A stretch of 64,000 nucleotides of DNA from Candidatus Lutibacillus vidarii (GCA_016717165.1 JADKGA010000002.1:372001-436000), one strand, 5' to 3'. Positions 16,996 to 31,886 are shown, counted from the first letter of the stretch. Translations and numbers: made by a program. Notes: a model not told the origin generated them from the letters alone.

Positions 16996-18219
16996 ATGAC
17001 CGCCATCGCCGAGATCGACTACGCCAAGGTCGCCGAAGTCGCCCAGGGGTACCGCAGCGACATGGTCGCCTTCCTGCGCGCGCTCATCCTCAACAAGGGC
17101 ACGAGCTGCCAGGAGGAGGCCAAGAGCCGCCTCATCGTCGCCGAGATGGAGAAGCTCGGCTACACCCGCACCCGGATCGACGGGCTCGGCAGCGCCATCG
17201 GCTACATGGGCGACGGCCCGACCCTGATCGCCTTCGACGGCCACATCGACACCGTGGGCGTCGGCAATATCAACAACTGGAACTTCGACCCCTTCGAGGG
17301 CATGGAGGACGACGAGGTGGTCGGCGGCCGCGGTGGCTCCGACCAGCTCGGTGGTGTGGTGTCCGCGGTGTATGGCGGCGCGGTCGCCCGTGACCTCGGC
17401 CTGCTCTCCGACAAGTACACCTACATGGTCACCGGCACGGTCCAGGAAGAGGACTGCGACGGCATGTGCTGGCTGTACCTCATCGAGGAGGAGGGCGTGA
17501 AGCCTGACTTCATCGTCTCCACCGAGCCCACCGACCACGGCGTCTACCGCGGCCACCGTGGCCGGATGGAGATCCGCGTCGACGTCTCCGGCGTCTCCTG
17601 CCACGGCTCGGCCCCCGAGCGCGGCGACAACGCGATCTACAAGATGGCCGAGATCCTCCTCGAGGTCCGCGAGCTCAACGACCGCCTCCACGTCGACGAC
17701 TTCCTCGGCAAGGGCACCGTCACCACCTCGGAGATCTTCTTCACCTCCCCGTCGCGCTGCGCGGTGGCCGACTCGTGCGCCATCTCGCTGGACCGCCGCC
17801 TCACCTGGGGTGAGACCTGGCAGAGCGCCATCAAGGAGATCGAGGACCTCCCCTCGGTCCAGAAGTGGGGTGCCAAGGTCTCCATGTACGAGTACCACGC
17901 CACCGCGTGGACCGGTAAGGAGTACGGCCAGGAGTGCTTCTTCCCGACCTGGGTCAACGACGAGTCGGACCCGCACGTCGCCGCCGTCATCGAGGCCCAC
18001 CGCGGCCTGTATGGCGAGCCGCACGTCGACAAGTGGACCTTCTCGACCAACCTCGTCGCCACGGCCGGCCGCCACGGCATCCCCGGCGTCGGCTTCGGCC
18101 CCGGCAAGGAGGCCCAGGCGCACGCGCCGAACGAGCTGCAGTGGAAGGACGACCTGGTGCGCTGCGCCGCGCTCTACGCGGTCGTCCCCACGATCTACTG
18201 CGAGCGCACCCAGGCCTGA
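16996..18219 (+). CDS. ygeY: YgeY family M20 metallohydrolase
   Basis: A 407-residue M20-type peptidase/deacylase. Metal-site features are DGHIDTV with the following aspartate, GRGGSDQLGG, the catalytic EED in TVQEEDCDGM, and STEPTDH; the dimerisation domain starts about residue 195 with GVSCHGSAPERGDNA. The family is labelled selenium-metabolism-linked hydrolase because of gene neighbourhoods, and in E. coli ygeY belongs to the purine/urate locus. It probably cleaves an amide of a ring-opened intermediate. It is 118 bases after ygeW, with GAGGAG just before the ATG. No selenium genes (selA, selD, yqeB, yqeC) are nearby. Confidence 0.92.
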   Translation: MTAIAEIDYAKVAEVAQGYRSDMVAFLRALILNKGTSCQEEAKSRLIVAEMEKLGYTRTRIDGLGSAIGYMGDGPTLIAFDGHIDTVGVGNINNWNFDPFEGMEDDEVVGGRGGSDQLGGVVSAVYGGAVARDLGLLSDKYTYMVTGTVQEEDCDGMCWLYLIEEEGVKPDFIVSTEPTDHGVYRGHRGRMEIRVDVSGVSCHGSAPERGDNAIYKMAEILLEVRELNDRLHVDDFLGKGTVTTSEIFFTSPSRCAVADSCAISLDRRLTWGETWQSAIKEIEDLPSVQKWGAKVSMYEYHATAWTGKEYGQECFFPTWVNDESDPHVAAVIEAHRGLYGEPHVDKWTFSTNLVATAGRHGIPGVGFGPGKEAQAHAPNELQWKDDLVRCAALYAVVPTIYCERTQA

Positions 18220-18306
18220 CCCGGTCGCGGTGGTCGGTGGCTCCTCGGCCGTCGACCACCGGCCAGGGCCACCCTGCTGGACCAACCTCTCCAGAAGGAC
18301 ACCGAC

Positions 18307-19239
18307 ATGTCTCGAATTCTCGTATCGCTGGGTGGAAACGCCCTGGGCACCGACTTCGACGAGCTCGTCGAGTCCGTCGGTGTGGTCGCCAAGCCGATCG
18401 TCGAGCTGGTCGTCGACGGCCATGAGGTCGTCATCTGCCACGGCAACGGCCCCCAGGTCGGGATGATCAAGTCGTCGATCGACCGGGGCAAGAGCGAGGT
18501 CCACCAGCCGCTCGTGCCGCTGTCCGAGGCGGTCGCGATGAGCCAGGCCTATATCGGCTACCACCTGCAGAACGCCATCGAGAACCAGCTGCACGCCCAC
18601 GGGATCGACGTCGAGAAGTCCGTCGTCACCGTGATCACCCGGGCGCTCGTCGACGCCGACGACCCGCGGTTCTCCCGACCCACCAAGCCGATCGGCGCCT
18701 TCTTCTCCAAGGAGCAGGCCGACGAGCTCAGCGCCCTCGGTAAGACGATGATCGAGGACTCCGGGCGTGGCTACCGCGAGGTCGTTGCCTCGCCGCTGCC
18801 GATCGACATCCTCGAGAAGGACGCGATCCTCGACATGGTCGCCAGCGGCCATATCGTCATCGCCGGGGGCGGGGGCGGCATACCCATCGTCTTCCGCGAC
18901 AACTGGTACCGCGCCATCGACGCCGTTATCGACAAGGACTGGGTCTCGGTCCTGCTCGCCGGCTACGCCGAGTGCGACACCCTCGCCGTCCTCACCGGCG
19001 TCGAGAAGGTCGCCGTCGACTTCAACACCCCGCAGCAGCGCGACCTCGACGAGCTCACCCTCGCCCAGGCCCAGGAGTATGTCGACCAGGGCCAGTTCCC
19101 CGAGGGCTCGATGCTGCCCAAGATCGAGGCCGCGATGCGGTTCACCGGCTCCGCCCCGGGCCGGCGCACCCTGGTCACCTCGCTCGACAAGCTCGTCGAG
19201 GGGCTGCGCGGCGAGACGGGCACCTGGATCGTGGCCTGA
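18307..19239 (+). CDS. arcC: carbamate kinase
   Basis: A 310-residue carbamate kinase of the YqeA/ArcC family: SLGGNAL at the N-terminus, CHGNGPQVG, RPTKPIGAFF, IAGGGGGIPIV, and the C-terminal GSMLPKIEAAMRF. It transfers phosphate from carbamoyl phosphate to ADP, giving ATP plus carbamate. Directly after ygeW-ygeY it would harvest the carbamoyl phosphate that YgeW releases, so this operon gives substrate-level ATP from purine breakdown. The symbol could equally be yqeA. AGAAGGA lies seven bases before the ATG. Confidence 0.95.
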   Translation: MSRILVSLGGNALGTDFDELVESVGVVAKPIVELVVDGHEVVICHGNGPQVGMIKSSIDRGKSEVHQPLVPLSEAVAMSQAYIGYHLQNAIENQLHAHGIDVEKSVVTVITRALVDADDPRFSRPTKPIGAFFSKEQADELSALGKTMIEDSGRGYREVVASPLPIDILEKDAILDMVASGHIVIAGGGGGIPIVFRDNWYRAIDAVIDKDWVSVLLAGYAECDTLAVLTGVEKVAVDFNTPQQRDLDELTLAQAQEYVDQGQFPEGSMLPKIEAAMRFTGSAPGRRTLVTSLDKLVEGLRGETGTWIVA

Positions 19240-19324
19240 TCGGGACCCCGGCACTGAGTGCGCCGACGCCGACCGGACCGACAGTTCGACAGACGACAAC
19301 GTCATACCGACGACACGAAGGACG

Positions 19325-22101
<2,777 letters not shown>

Positions 22102-22112
22102 GCCTTCGGGCG

Positions 22113-22127
22113 CGACGCAGCGCGTCG
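22113..22127. terminator. hairpin between convergent genes
   Basis: CGACGC and GCGTCG form a perfect 6-bp stem with a 3-base loop, in the 30-base gap between the converging PLP-enzyme and DUF1801 genes. There is no clear T-run, so termination is only likely. Confidence 0.4.
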
Positions 22128-22131
22128 GACG

Positions 22132-22554
22132 TTAATGGCAGACGACGCAGTGACCGGCGGTGGTGTTCTCGACCCACGCGCGCCGGATCACCTCGCCCAG
22201 CACCGACAGGTCGACATCCGCGAGCTTGACGATGTTGAGACAGACCTTGCCGGTCGTGTGCTTGCCGAGCCGGTCCAGCAACACGTCGTCCGCTGCGGGC
22301 TGGGTGAGCACGTAGAGGACGAGCTGGTTGCTCCGCGGGGAGAAGGCAACACCAGGCGTGCTGCCCTCGCGGCCCGACTCGTACCGGTAGCGGAGATGGC
22401 CGAAGCCGATGATCGACGGCCCCCACATGACTGGCGGTTGGCCGGTGATCTCCTGCATGAGGCCGACGAGTACTTCGGCATCCGACCGTCGAACTGGGTT
22501 GGGCACCCGCGCGAGGAAGTCCGCGACGGGCACTGTGGTGGGCGCGGTTGCCAT
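22132..22554 (-). CDS. DUF1801 domain protein
   Basis: A 140-residue protein of the YdhG/DUF1801 type: DFLARVPNPVRRSDAEVL, then the MWGPSIIGFGHLRYRYESGR segment, VAFSPRSNQLVLYV, and the basic LGKHTTGKVCLNI motif. These are small iron-chaperone-like folds of uncertain role. It ends with the cysteine/histidine tail GHCVVCH, which may bind metal. It is the last gene before the guanine deaminase operon, on the same strand with a 39-base gap to guaD; a link to purine use is not evident. Confidence 0.8.
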   Translation of the reverse strand: MATAPTTVPVADFLARVPNPVRRSDAEVLVGLMQEITGQPPVMWGPSIIGFGHLRYRYESGREGSTPGVAFSPRSNQLVLYVLTQPAADDVLLDRLGKHTTGKVCLNIVKLADVDLSVLGEVIRRAWVENTTAGHCVVCH

Positions 22555-22593
22555 GTCCAGACGATGACATCCCCGGCCCAGGTACGGCTACCC

Positions 22594-23877
22594 CTACCCG
22601 ACCACCCGCTGGCCGTCGACGAAGACCCCGGCCACATCGGCCGAGCCGGCCAGGGCGAAGTAGGTGCCCAGCGCGTCCTCGACGTCCCCAGCATTCGACG
22701 CCGCGACGTCCAGGGTCGAGCCGTCCCGCGGCCGCAGCCACACCGCGTCGAAGCGCTTGCCGACCGACAGGTCACCGACCTCAGGCAGGTCGAGGGCGTC
22801 CGCGCCCGCGGCCGTCGCGAGGTGGAGCAGGTGCGCCGCGCTCAGCGGGGTGCGCTGCTCGCCGAGGCACTGCTGGACGAGGTACGCCTGGAGCGCCTCG
22901 CGGAGCAGGCTGAAGGTCATCCCGCCGCCGACATCGGTGCCGAGGGCGAAGCGCACGCCACGCTCGAGGTGGCGACGCATCGGGAAGAGCCCGCTGCCCA
23001 GCGCCGAGTTGCTCGTCGGGCAGTGTGAGATCGCCGTCCCGCGCGCCGCAAGCAGGTCGAGCTCGGCGTCGGTCGGGTGGACATTGTGGGCCAGTACCGA
23101 GCGCCGGGCCAGCAACCCGTGGCGGTCATAGGACTCGCCGTATGACGCACCGAAATCTGCCTCCACGGCCGCGATCTCGGCCGCATTCTCGTTGACGTGC
23201 GAGGTGAAGAAGACCCCGGGCACGGCCGTGACGGCGGAGCCGCAGGCCTGGAGCATCGCGTCGGTGCAGGACAGCGAGAAACGCGGGGTCACGGCATACC
23301 GCAGCCGACCACCGGCGGCGCCGTGCCACCGCTGCGCGAGCCGCACCGACTCGGCATACGCCGTCTCGGGGCTGACGAGCAGGTCCGGCCGGAGCACCCG
23401 GTCGCTGACGACGAGCCCGGCCGTGACCCGTAGCCCGACCCGCGCCGACTCCTCGAAGAGCCGGTCGACCGCACCGGGGAAGTGTGAGCCGAAGACCAGC
23501 GCGCTCGTCGTGCCGGCCCGGGTCAGCGCGCCCACGAAGTCGGTGGCGACGCCGGCGGCATAGTCGTCGTCGGCCAGGCGGGCCTCCTCCGGCAGGGCGC
23601 GCCGGTCGAGCCACTCGAGCAGCGGCATCCCGAGCCCGCCGATGATGCGCACCTGGGGGTAGTGGACGTGGGTGTCGACGAAGCCGGGGACGACGATGCC
23701 GCCGCGGAGGTTGTCGACGGGCTCGTCGGGGTGGGCGTCACGCACCGCCGCGAAGCTGCCTCGGGCGAGGATCGCGCCGTCCCGGACGAGGACGCCGCCG
23801 TCCTCCTCGACGCGCAGCTCGCCGCCGTCGAACGGGCTGACGGGGGTGTCGACCACTGTGCCGCGGTAGAGCGTCAC
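22594..23877 (-). CDS. guaD: guanine deaminase
   Basis: A 427-residue amidohydrolase with the guanine deaminase signature PGFVDTHVHYPQ at about residues 64-75, TSHVNENAAEI, LAHNVHPTD, SHCPTSN and ALGTDVGGG. It converts guanine to xanthine, the substrate of xanthine dehydrogenase. Its GTG start overlaps the xdhC stop by four bases, so it is the last gene of an xdhA-xdhB-xdhC-guaD operon. With the adenine-type deaminase at 2326 and the permease at 28860, the island has entry points for adenine, guanine and xanthine-like bases. Confidence 0.93.
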   Translation of the reverse strand: MTLYRGTVVDTPVSPFDGGELRVEEDGGVLVRDGAILARGSFAAVRDAHPDEPVDNLRGGIVVPGFVDTHVHYPQVRIIGGLGMPLLEWLDRRALPEEARLADDDYAAGVATDFVGALTRAGTTSALVFGSHFPGAVDRLFEESARVGLRVTAGLVVSDRVLRPDLLVSPETAYAESVRLAQRWHGAAGGRLRYAVTPRFSLSCTDAMLQACGSAVTAVPGVFFTSHVNENAAEIAAVEADFGASYGESYDRHGLLARRSVLAHNVHPTDAELDLLAARGTAISHCPTSNSALGSGLFPMRRHLERGVRFALGTDVGGGMTFSLLREALQAYLVQQCLGEQRTPLSAAHLLHLATAAGADALDLPEVGDLSVGKRFDAVWLRPRDGSTLDVAASNAGDVEDALGTYFALAGSADVAGVFVDGQRVVG

Positions 23878-24754
23878 GGTCTGGCCTCTCCTCTGGCCGA
23901 CCCCGCCGACCCCGCCGACCTGGCCGACCCCGCCGCTGCGGTGGTCAGCTGGTCACGCAGGTCGCCTCCCGCGAGCCGCTGGATGAGATCGACGCAGACC
24001 GACAGCGCCAGCGTGGCCGGGTCCTTCCCGGTGATCCGCGGGTCGCCGATCGGGGTGGTCACGCGCGCCGTGGTGGCCTCGTCGTGGCCCCACTCACGCA
24101 GGACCCGCTCGATCCGGCGCCACTTGGCGCTGGACCCGATCAGCCCGACGAAGGGCAGGTGGCTGCACCGCAGCGCCGCGTCGACGATCGCCGCGTCCTC
24201 GCCGTGGTCGTGGGTCATGACCAGGACGAGCGTGCCCGGGGGCAGCTCGCGCAGCAGCGGCTCGGGCCACGGCGTGTGGTGCCAGTGCACGGTCGCCGAC
24301 CCGTTCGCCAGCTCCGGTATGGCGGCCGGGGTCGCGTACTCCTCGCGGGCGTCGATGAGATGCAGGTCGAGCTCGTGCCGGGCCAGGATGCGGGCGATCT
24401 CCTGGCCCACGTGGCCGACCCCGAAGATCGCGACCGACCCGACGACCGGCAGCGGGTCGAGCAGGACCGTCGTCGTCCCGCCGCAGCACTGCCGCCCGTA
24501 GGTCGTCTCCGCGTGGTCGGAGAGGTCCTGGTCGAGGGTCCGGGGGGTCGTGGCACCGGTGGCAATCATCTCGCGCGCCGCGGCCACGGCGGTGGCCTCG
24601 AGGTTGCCGCCGCCGATGCTGCCCCAGACCTGGTCGACGCCGACGACCATCTTCGCCCCGGCCTCTCGGGGGGCATGGCCGCGGACCGCGACGAGGGTGA
24701 CGAGCACGCCGGGCCGGCGCAGCTCACGCAGCCGGGCAGCGGCGTCGAGCCAGT

Positions 24755-24758
<4 letters not shown>
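23874..24758 (-). CDS. xdhC: XdhC, xanthine dehydrogenase molybdenum cofactor insertion/maturation protein
   Basis: A 294-residue XdhC/CoxI family protein. It has the N-terminal segment REAGAKMVVG with GSIGGGNLEA, the cysteine pair RQCCGG thought to contribute to Mo-cofactor handling, and a Rossmann-like IFGVGHVGQEIARIL in the C-terminal domain with the DHGEDAAIVDAAL motif. XdhC binds and sulfurates the Mo cofactor before delivery to the large subunit. The C-terminus is a low-complexity Ser/Ala/Gly/Arg tail encoded by 9-base repeats (about 23893-23940). Four-base overlaps join it to xdhB upstream and guaD downstream. It could also serve the XdhD-like enzyme, as no other maturation gene is present here. 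Confidence 0.92.
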
Positions 24759-27120
<2,362 letters not shown>

Positions 27121-27124
<4 letters not shown>

Positions 27125-28614
27125 CGTGCGGCTCCTGTCGTCGCGGGGGCGTGTTCGGCATACAGCTTGCGCAGCGACGTGCCGAGCATGGCCCGGCGGT
27201 ACGCCTCGCTCGCCCGGTGGTCCCCGAGCGGGGTGCCCTCGCCGGCGAGGACCTCCGCGACCCGGTCGACCTCGGCCTCGGTCCAGGCCGAACCGGTGAG
27301 CGCGGCCTCGGTCGCCAGGGCCCGCAGGGGGGTGGCGGCGACCCCGCCGAGGCCGATCCGGGCCCGGGTGACGACCCCGCCCTCGATGTCGATGGCGTAG
27401 GCGACCGCGACGCTGGAGATGTCGTCATACCGGCGTTTGGCGATCTTGTGGAAGGCGACCATTCCAGGCTGGGCGACCGGGACGCTGATCGTCGCGATGA
27501 GCTCGCCCGGGCGGCGGACGGTCTGGCGGTAGCCGGTGAAGTAGTCCGAGAGGGCGACCTCGCGGGTCCCCTCCGTGCTGGCCAGCGTCAGGGTCGCGTC
27601 GAGGGCCAGCAGCGCGGGGGCGCCGTCCCCGATCGGTGAGGCGGTGCCGAGGTTGCCACCGAAGGTCGCCGCGTTACGGATGAGGCGTGAAGCGAACTGG
27701 GGGAAGAGCGCGTCGAGCAGCGGCACCCGACCGGCCAGCCAGGACTCCGCCTCGGAGAGCGTGACGGCGGCGCCGATCTCGATGCGCTCGTCCGTTGCCC
27801 GCAGGGTGCGCAGCTCGGGGAGGCGGTCGATGGCGACGAGCATCTGGGGCCGGTACATCGCGAGGTTCGTCACGACGCCGAGGTCGGTCGAGCCGGCGAC
27901 CGGCACGGCGTCCGGGTGCGCCGCGAGGAGGTCCAGGGCCTCCGCGAGAGTTTCCGGTCGGACATACTCATATCCAGCAACGGAAACATGGGCTGGGACC
28001 GGCTCGGGCGCTGCCTGCGCGCGCCGGGCGGCGAAGGGGTCGTCCGCTGCGGGCCTGCCGAGCGCGTGCGCGGCGTCCATGATCGGCCGGTACCCAGTGC
28101 AGCGGCACAGGTTGCCGCTGAGGGCATGCTCGTCGAAGCCGTTCGGGCCATCGTCATGGCGGTCGTGGTGGTTGTGGTGGTCCTGGTGGTCGTTTCCGAC
28201 GCCCGACGCCTCGGTGCCCTCGAGTCCGGCGCGGTCCGGCCGGTAGTACTCGGCCGCCATGCTGCACACGAAGCCGGGCGTGCAGTAGCCGCACTGGGAA
28301 CCGCCGCGGTGGGCCAGCTCGGCCTGGACCGGGTGCAGGTCGCCGGGGGAGCCGAGCCCCTCGGCGGTGACGATCTCCTGACCGGCATACGAGAGGGCGG
28401 GGGGCAGGCAGGCGTTGACCGCGACCCACTGCGACCCGCCGTCAGCCGCGGGACGGGCGACGAGCACCGAGCAGGCACCGCACTCACCCTCGGCGCAGCC
28501 CTCCTTCGCCCCGGTCAGCCCCTGCGCACGCAGCGCGTCGAGCAGGCTCACCGACGGGGCGACGCCGTCGAGGGGGAGGGGCATGCCGTTGACGGTCACG
28601 GACAACTCGGCCAT
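27121..28614 (-). CDS. xdhA: xanthine dehydrogenase Fe-S/FAD subunit with a histidine-rich insertion
   Basis: A 497-residue small subunit that joins two [2Fe-2S] domains to a CO-dehydrogenase-type FAD domain. Cluster one is EGCAEGECGACSVLV; cluster two is CGYCTPGF and CRCTGYRPI. The FAD domain has VAGSTDLGV and TFGGNLGTASPIGDG. Between the two halves of cluster two there are about 27 more residues than usual, including the tract NDHQDHHNHHDRHDD (28160-28204). The start is ATG 28614 with AGGAG upstream; the frame is open 15 codons further but those do not fit the family. It is first in the xdhABC-guaD operon and divergent from the permease. Confidence 0.93.
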
Positions 28615-28734
28615 CTGTTCAGCTCCTGTCGGGCAGGGACGTCGACGCTGACGCACCACTCATCGTACGGAGGTCCACCTCGCCGAGACCATGACCAAAC
28701 GCCCGGGCCAGTGTGGACGAAAAGGAACACTTCA

Positions 28735-28750
28735 CGGGACTGACGTCCCG
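28735..28750. promoter_or_regulatory. inverted repeat in the xdhA/permease divergent region
   Basis: CGGGAC-TGAC-GTCCCG forms a 6-bp inverted repeat in the 245-base gap between xdhA and the purine permease. A TTGACC hexamer lies about 30 bases further towards the permease. This could be an operator for both divergent genes; it is a pattern call only. Confidence 0.3.
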
Positions 28751-28859
28751 GGGCGGTGGACGTGCAGACACTAGCGTCGTTGACCGGGCTGGCGTCCAGG
28801 ACGTGCCGACGGCCGGGGCCATGCCCTGTGCCGACGACCTGAAGGAGACTCCTGGAACC

Positions 28860-30326
28860 ATGACGACCACTGCGGTACATCCGGTCGACGAGAAGCTGCC
28901 TACCGGGCGCCTCGCCGTCCTTGGCCTTCAGCACGTGCTGGTGATGTACGCCGGCGCGGTTGCCGTGCCCCTCATCGTGGGGCGCGCACTCAAGCTCACC
29001 CCGGAGCAGGTGGCCCTGCTCATCAGCGCGGACCTCTTCGCCTGCGGCATCGTGACCGTCATCCAGTCGTTCGGCGCGACGCGCTGGTTCGGCATCAAGC
29101 TGCCGGTCATGATGGGCGTGACCTTCGCGGCGGTCTCCCCGATGCTCGCCTTCGCGGCGGCCAAGCCTGGGACCGACGGGGCCCGGGCGATCTTCGGCGC
29201 GATCATCGGCGCGGGCATCATCTCGATGCTCATCGCGCCGGTCGTCAGCCGGCTGCTCCGCTTCTTCCCTCCGGTGGTCACCGGCAGCATCATCGCCATC
29301 ATCGGCATCACCTTGATGCGCGTCGGCGTGGGCTGGGCGACGAACGGAGCGGCCAACCTGGCCCAGAATGTCGACCTCGAGAAGGTCGCGGGCGCGGTCG
29401 AGAAGGCCAAGTCCAGCGCGGCCCCCGGGACGACACCGGTGCTCAACTCCGTCCCCATGGTCAACAACCCCACGTATGCCGCCATCGGTGACCTGCTGCT
29501 CGCCGGCTTCGTCCTGGTCGTCATCCTCGTCCTGGTCAAGTACATGAAGGGCTTCGTCAAGCACATTGCGGTGCTGCTCGGCATCATCGTCGGCTGCGTC
29601 GTGGCCGCCGGCCTGGGCAAGATGAGCTTCGACAAGGTCGGCAAGGCCAGCTGGTTCGGTGTCGTCAAGCCGTTCGCCTTCGGCGTTCCGACCTTCGACA
29701 TCGCGATGATCCTCACGATGAGCCTGGTCATGATCGTTGTCATGATCGAGTCGACCGGCATGTTCCTCGCGCTGTCCGACATGACGGGCAAGACCATCTC
29801 GCAGCCCGAGCTCGCCGCCGGCCTGCGGACCGACGGTCTGGGCACCCTCATCGGTGGCGTCTTCAACACCTTCCCCTACACGAGCTTCTCCCAGAATGTC
29901 GGGCTCGTCGGCGTGACCGGGATCCGGAGTCGGTTCGTCACGGTCACCGGCGGGATCATCATGATCGTCCTCGGCCTGATCCCGAAGATGGCCGCCTTCG
30001 TCGAGTCCATCCCCCAGGTGGTCCTCGGCGGGGCCGGGCTCGTCATGTTCGGCATGGTCGCCGCCACTGGGATCCGGATTCTCAGCTCGGTCGACTTCGC
30101 CAAGCAGCACAACAACCTGTATGTCGTGGCCGTTTCGATCGGCTTCGGCCTCATCCCGCTGGTCGCCCCGCGGTGGACCCAGCACATGCCGGAGAACCTG
30201 CGTCCGCTGATGGACTCCGGCATCCTCCTGACGGCGCTCTCGGCCGTCGTGCTCAACATCTTCTTCAATGGCGCTCGCGGCGACACCCACGACGCCGTCG
30301 AGGCGGCGAAGGCTGCCGAGGCCTGA
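28860..30326 (+). CDS. NCS2 family xanthine/uric acid permease
   Basis: A 488-residue membrane carrier with about 12-14 hydrophobic helices, typical of the nucleobase-ascorbate transporter family. Helix 1 has the QHVLVMYAGAVAVPL motif, and the family signature QNVGLVGVTG (Q-N-x-G-x4-T-G form) is at about residue 346, followed by PQVVLGGAGLVMFG. The signature type favours xanthine/urate over uracil, so it probably imports purines by proton symport. It is divergent from xdhABC-guaD. The ATG at 28860 has AAGGAG 12 bases upstream, a little far. No further gene follows in the same direction. Confidence 0.9.
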   Translation: MTTTAVHPVDEKLPTGRLAVLGLQHVLVMYAGAVAVPLIVGRALKLTPEQVALLISADLFACGIVTVIQSFGATRWFGIKLPVMMGVTFAAVSPMLAFAAAKPGTDGARAIFGAIIGAGIISMLIAPVVSRLLRFFPPVVTGSIIAIIGITLMRVGVGWATNGAANLAQNVDLEKVAGAVEKAKSSAAPGTTPVLNSVPMVNNPTYAAIGDLLLAGFVLVVILVLVKYMKGFVKHIAVLLGIIVGCVVAAGLGKMSFDKVGKASWFGVVKPFAFGVPTFDIAMILTMSLVMIVVMIESTGMFLALSDMTGKTISQPELAAGLRTDGLGTLIGGVFNTFPYTSFSQNVGLVGVTGIRSRFVTVTGGIIMIVLGLIPKMAAFVESIPQVVLGGAGLVMFGMVAATGIRILSSVDFAKQHNNLYVVAVSIGFGLIPLVAPRWTQHMPENLRPLMDSGILLTALSAVVLNIFFNGARGDTHDAVEAAKAAEA

Positions 30327-30436
30327 CCGGGGGCCGCTGACGCCACGGTTGTTCTGGGTCGCCATACCTCTACCGGTGGCAATCCGGAACAACCGTGGCG
30401 ATTCGTCGCCGCCGGACCGCGGAGAGGGTCCCGCGG

Positions 30437-31036
30437 CTACGGTGTCGACGCGCGTGCAGGCGGACAGGCCGCAGCGACCAGAACCGCGGCCGCCGACCGG
30501 GCACTCGCGGCGACCTCGGGGTCGGCGTCGAGCACGCCCGCGGACAGCCCACCGTCGAGGAGGACGGTGAGCTGCCGTGCGAGTCCCTCAGGATCGGCGG
30601 CGCCGGCCCGGCGGGCCAGATCGGTGACCCAGGCACGCACGAGCCGCTTGTGGTCGACAGACCGGGCATGCACCTCGCTCCCCGGCGAAGCCTCCGCCGC
30701 GGAGTTGATGAACGCGCACCCGTGATAGCCCTCGCGGCGCGCGGCGCTGTGCAGCGCGTCGAACATCCCGACCAGCTGTTCGGCGGGGTGATCGCCGGCG
30801 GCACGGGCGCACGCGCGCAGCTGGCCGAGCCAGGTCCGGTCGACCTCGTCGAGATAGGCCAGCACGAGGTCGTCCTTGCGCGGGAAGTGCTTGTAGAACG
30901 ATGCCTTCGCCACGCCCGCCTCGTCGATGATCGTGTCGACCCCGACCCCGCGGGGGCCTCGGGCGTAGAAGAGCCGGAACGCGGTGTCCACGATGCGCTT
31001 CCGGGCCCCCGGTCGGGGTCCGCTGGGCGTCGTCAC
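30437..31036 (-). CDS. TetR family transcriptional regulator
   Basis: A 199-residue repressor. The helix-turn-helix is at about residues 15-55 (RKRIVDTAFRLFYARGPRGV, then AGVAKASFYKHFPRKDDLV), and the C-terminal part has the YHGCAFINSAAEASP motif of the YxaF/LmrA-like subgroup. The start is GTG 31036 with a GGAG-type site; open frame continues upstream without family similarity. It is divergent from the NAD(P)-binding protein gene 31206, and the operator 31154-31167 lies between them, so it probably represses that gene and itself until a ligand binds. Confidence 0.88.
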   Translation of the reverse strand: MTTPSGPRPGARKRIVDTAFRLFYARGPRGVGVDTIIDEAGVAKASFYKHFPRKDDLVLAYLDEVDRTWLGQLRACARAAGDHPAEQLVGMFDALHSAARREGYHGCAFINSAAEASPGSEVHARSVDHKRLVRAWVTDLARRAGAADPEGLARQLTVLLDGGLSAGVLDADPEVAASARSAAAVLVAAACPPARASTP

Positions 31037-31144
31037 TGGATCACCTGCTCCATGCGTGCAAGCGTACAGACTGGTATGCCTGCCGACCAGGACAGGCTCC
31101 ACCGGAGTGGCCCGGTCGCCCCTGATGGGCAGCGGCATTTGCCT

Positions 31145-31173
31145 CTTGACAGATAGACAGACCTGTCTGTTAC
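31145..31173 (+). promoter_or_regulatory. promoter with embedded TetR operator
   Basis: A TTGACA -35 box (31145-31150) is followed by a perfect inverted repeat AGACAG-AC-CTGTCT (31154-31167) filling the 17-base spacer, then a weak -10 region around 31168-31173. Such AGACAG half-sites are usual for YxaF/LmrA-type TetR repressors, matching the divergent regulator. Binding would block polymerase. Confidence 0.65.
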
Positions 31174-31205
31174 GGTCCTTCCATCATCCGGGAGAAGGAG
31201 TCACC

Positions 31206-31886
31206 ATGAAGATCGCCGTTCTCGGCACCGGACCCGTCGGCCAGACGATCGCCGCGGCCCTCAGCGCCCTGGGGCATCAGGTGGTTCTCGGCACTCGCGA
31301 CCCGGCCACCACGATGGCCCGAACCGAGCCGGGCGCCTTCGGCACGCCGGCCTTCCCGACCTGGAAGCAGGACCACCCCGACGTCGACCTCGCGACCCTC
31401 GCGGATGCCGTCAGCAGGGCCGAGCTGGTCGTCAACGCCACCAACGGGGCCGGCTCGCTGGCGACTCTCGATGCCGCCGGCGCCGACGCTCTCGCCGACA
31501 AGGTCATCCTCGACCTCGCCAACACCTTGGACTTCTCCCAGGGGATGCCCCCCTCGCTCCTGGTGTCCATCACCGACTCACTGGGTGAACAGATCCAGCG
31601 CCGGTTCCCGCGGGCCAAGGTCGTCAAGGCTCTCAACACCATGAACGTCTCTCTCATGGTCGACCCCATGCAGCTGGCCGGGGGCGATCACACGTGCTTC
31701 GTCTCCGGCGACGACGAGTCGGCCAAGCAGACCGTCGTCGGGCTGCTCACGGCCCTCGGCCACCGCGACATCATCGACCTCGGGGGCATCGCCACCGCCC
31801 GGGGAGCCGAGATGTACCTGCCCCTGTGGCTCGGGCTGATGAGCGCCCTCGGCACGCCGACGTTCAGCATCAAGGTCGTCCGCTGA
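31206..31886 (+). CDS. NADP/F420-dependent reductase-like NAD(P)-binding protein
   Basis: A 226-residue Rossmann protein with GTGPVGQTIAAALSALGH at the N-terminus and a TRDP turn that favours NADP. VVKALNTMNVSLMVDP is the segment shared with F420H2:NADP oxidoreductase-like proteins. These stand-alone proteins in TetR-controlled units often respond to toxic electrophiles or drugs; the substrate is unknown. GAGAAGGAG lies before the ATG. Its promoter carries the operator of the divergent TetR gene. Confidence 0.85.
   Translation: MKIAVLGTGPVGQTIAAALSALGHQVVLGTRDPATTMARTEPGAFGTPAFPTWKQDHPDVDLATLADAVSRAELVVNATNGAGSLATLDAAGADALADKVILDLANTLDFSQGMPPSLLVSITDSLGEQIQRRFPRAKVVKALNTMNVSLMVDPMQLAGGDHTCFVSGDDESAKQTVVGLLTALGHRDIIDLGGIATARGAEMYLPLWLGLMSALGTPTFSIKVVR

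Noticed and set aside
28154..28205. Valine-rich plus-strand peptide that looks like a membrane helix
   Set aside because: It is the complement of the histidine-rich tract of xdhA and has no start or family context.
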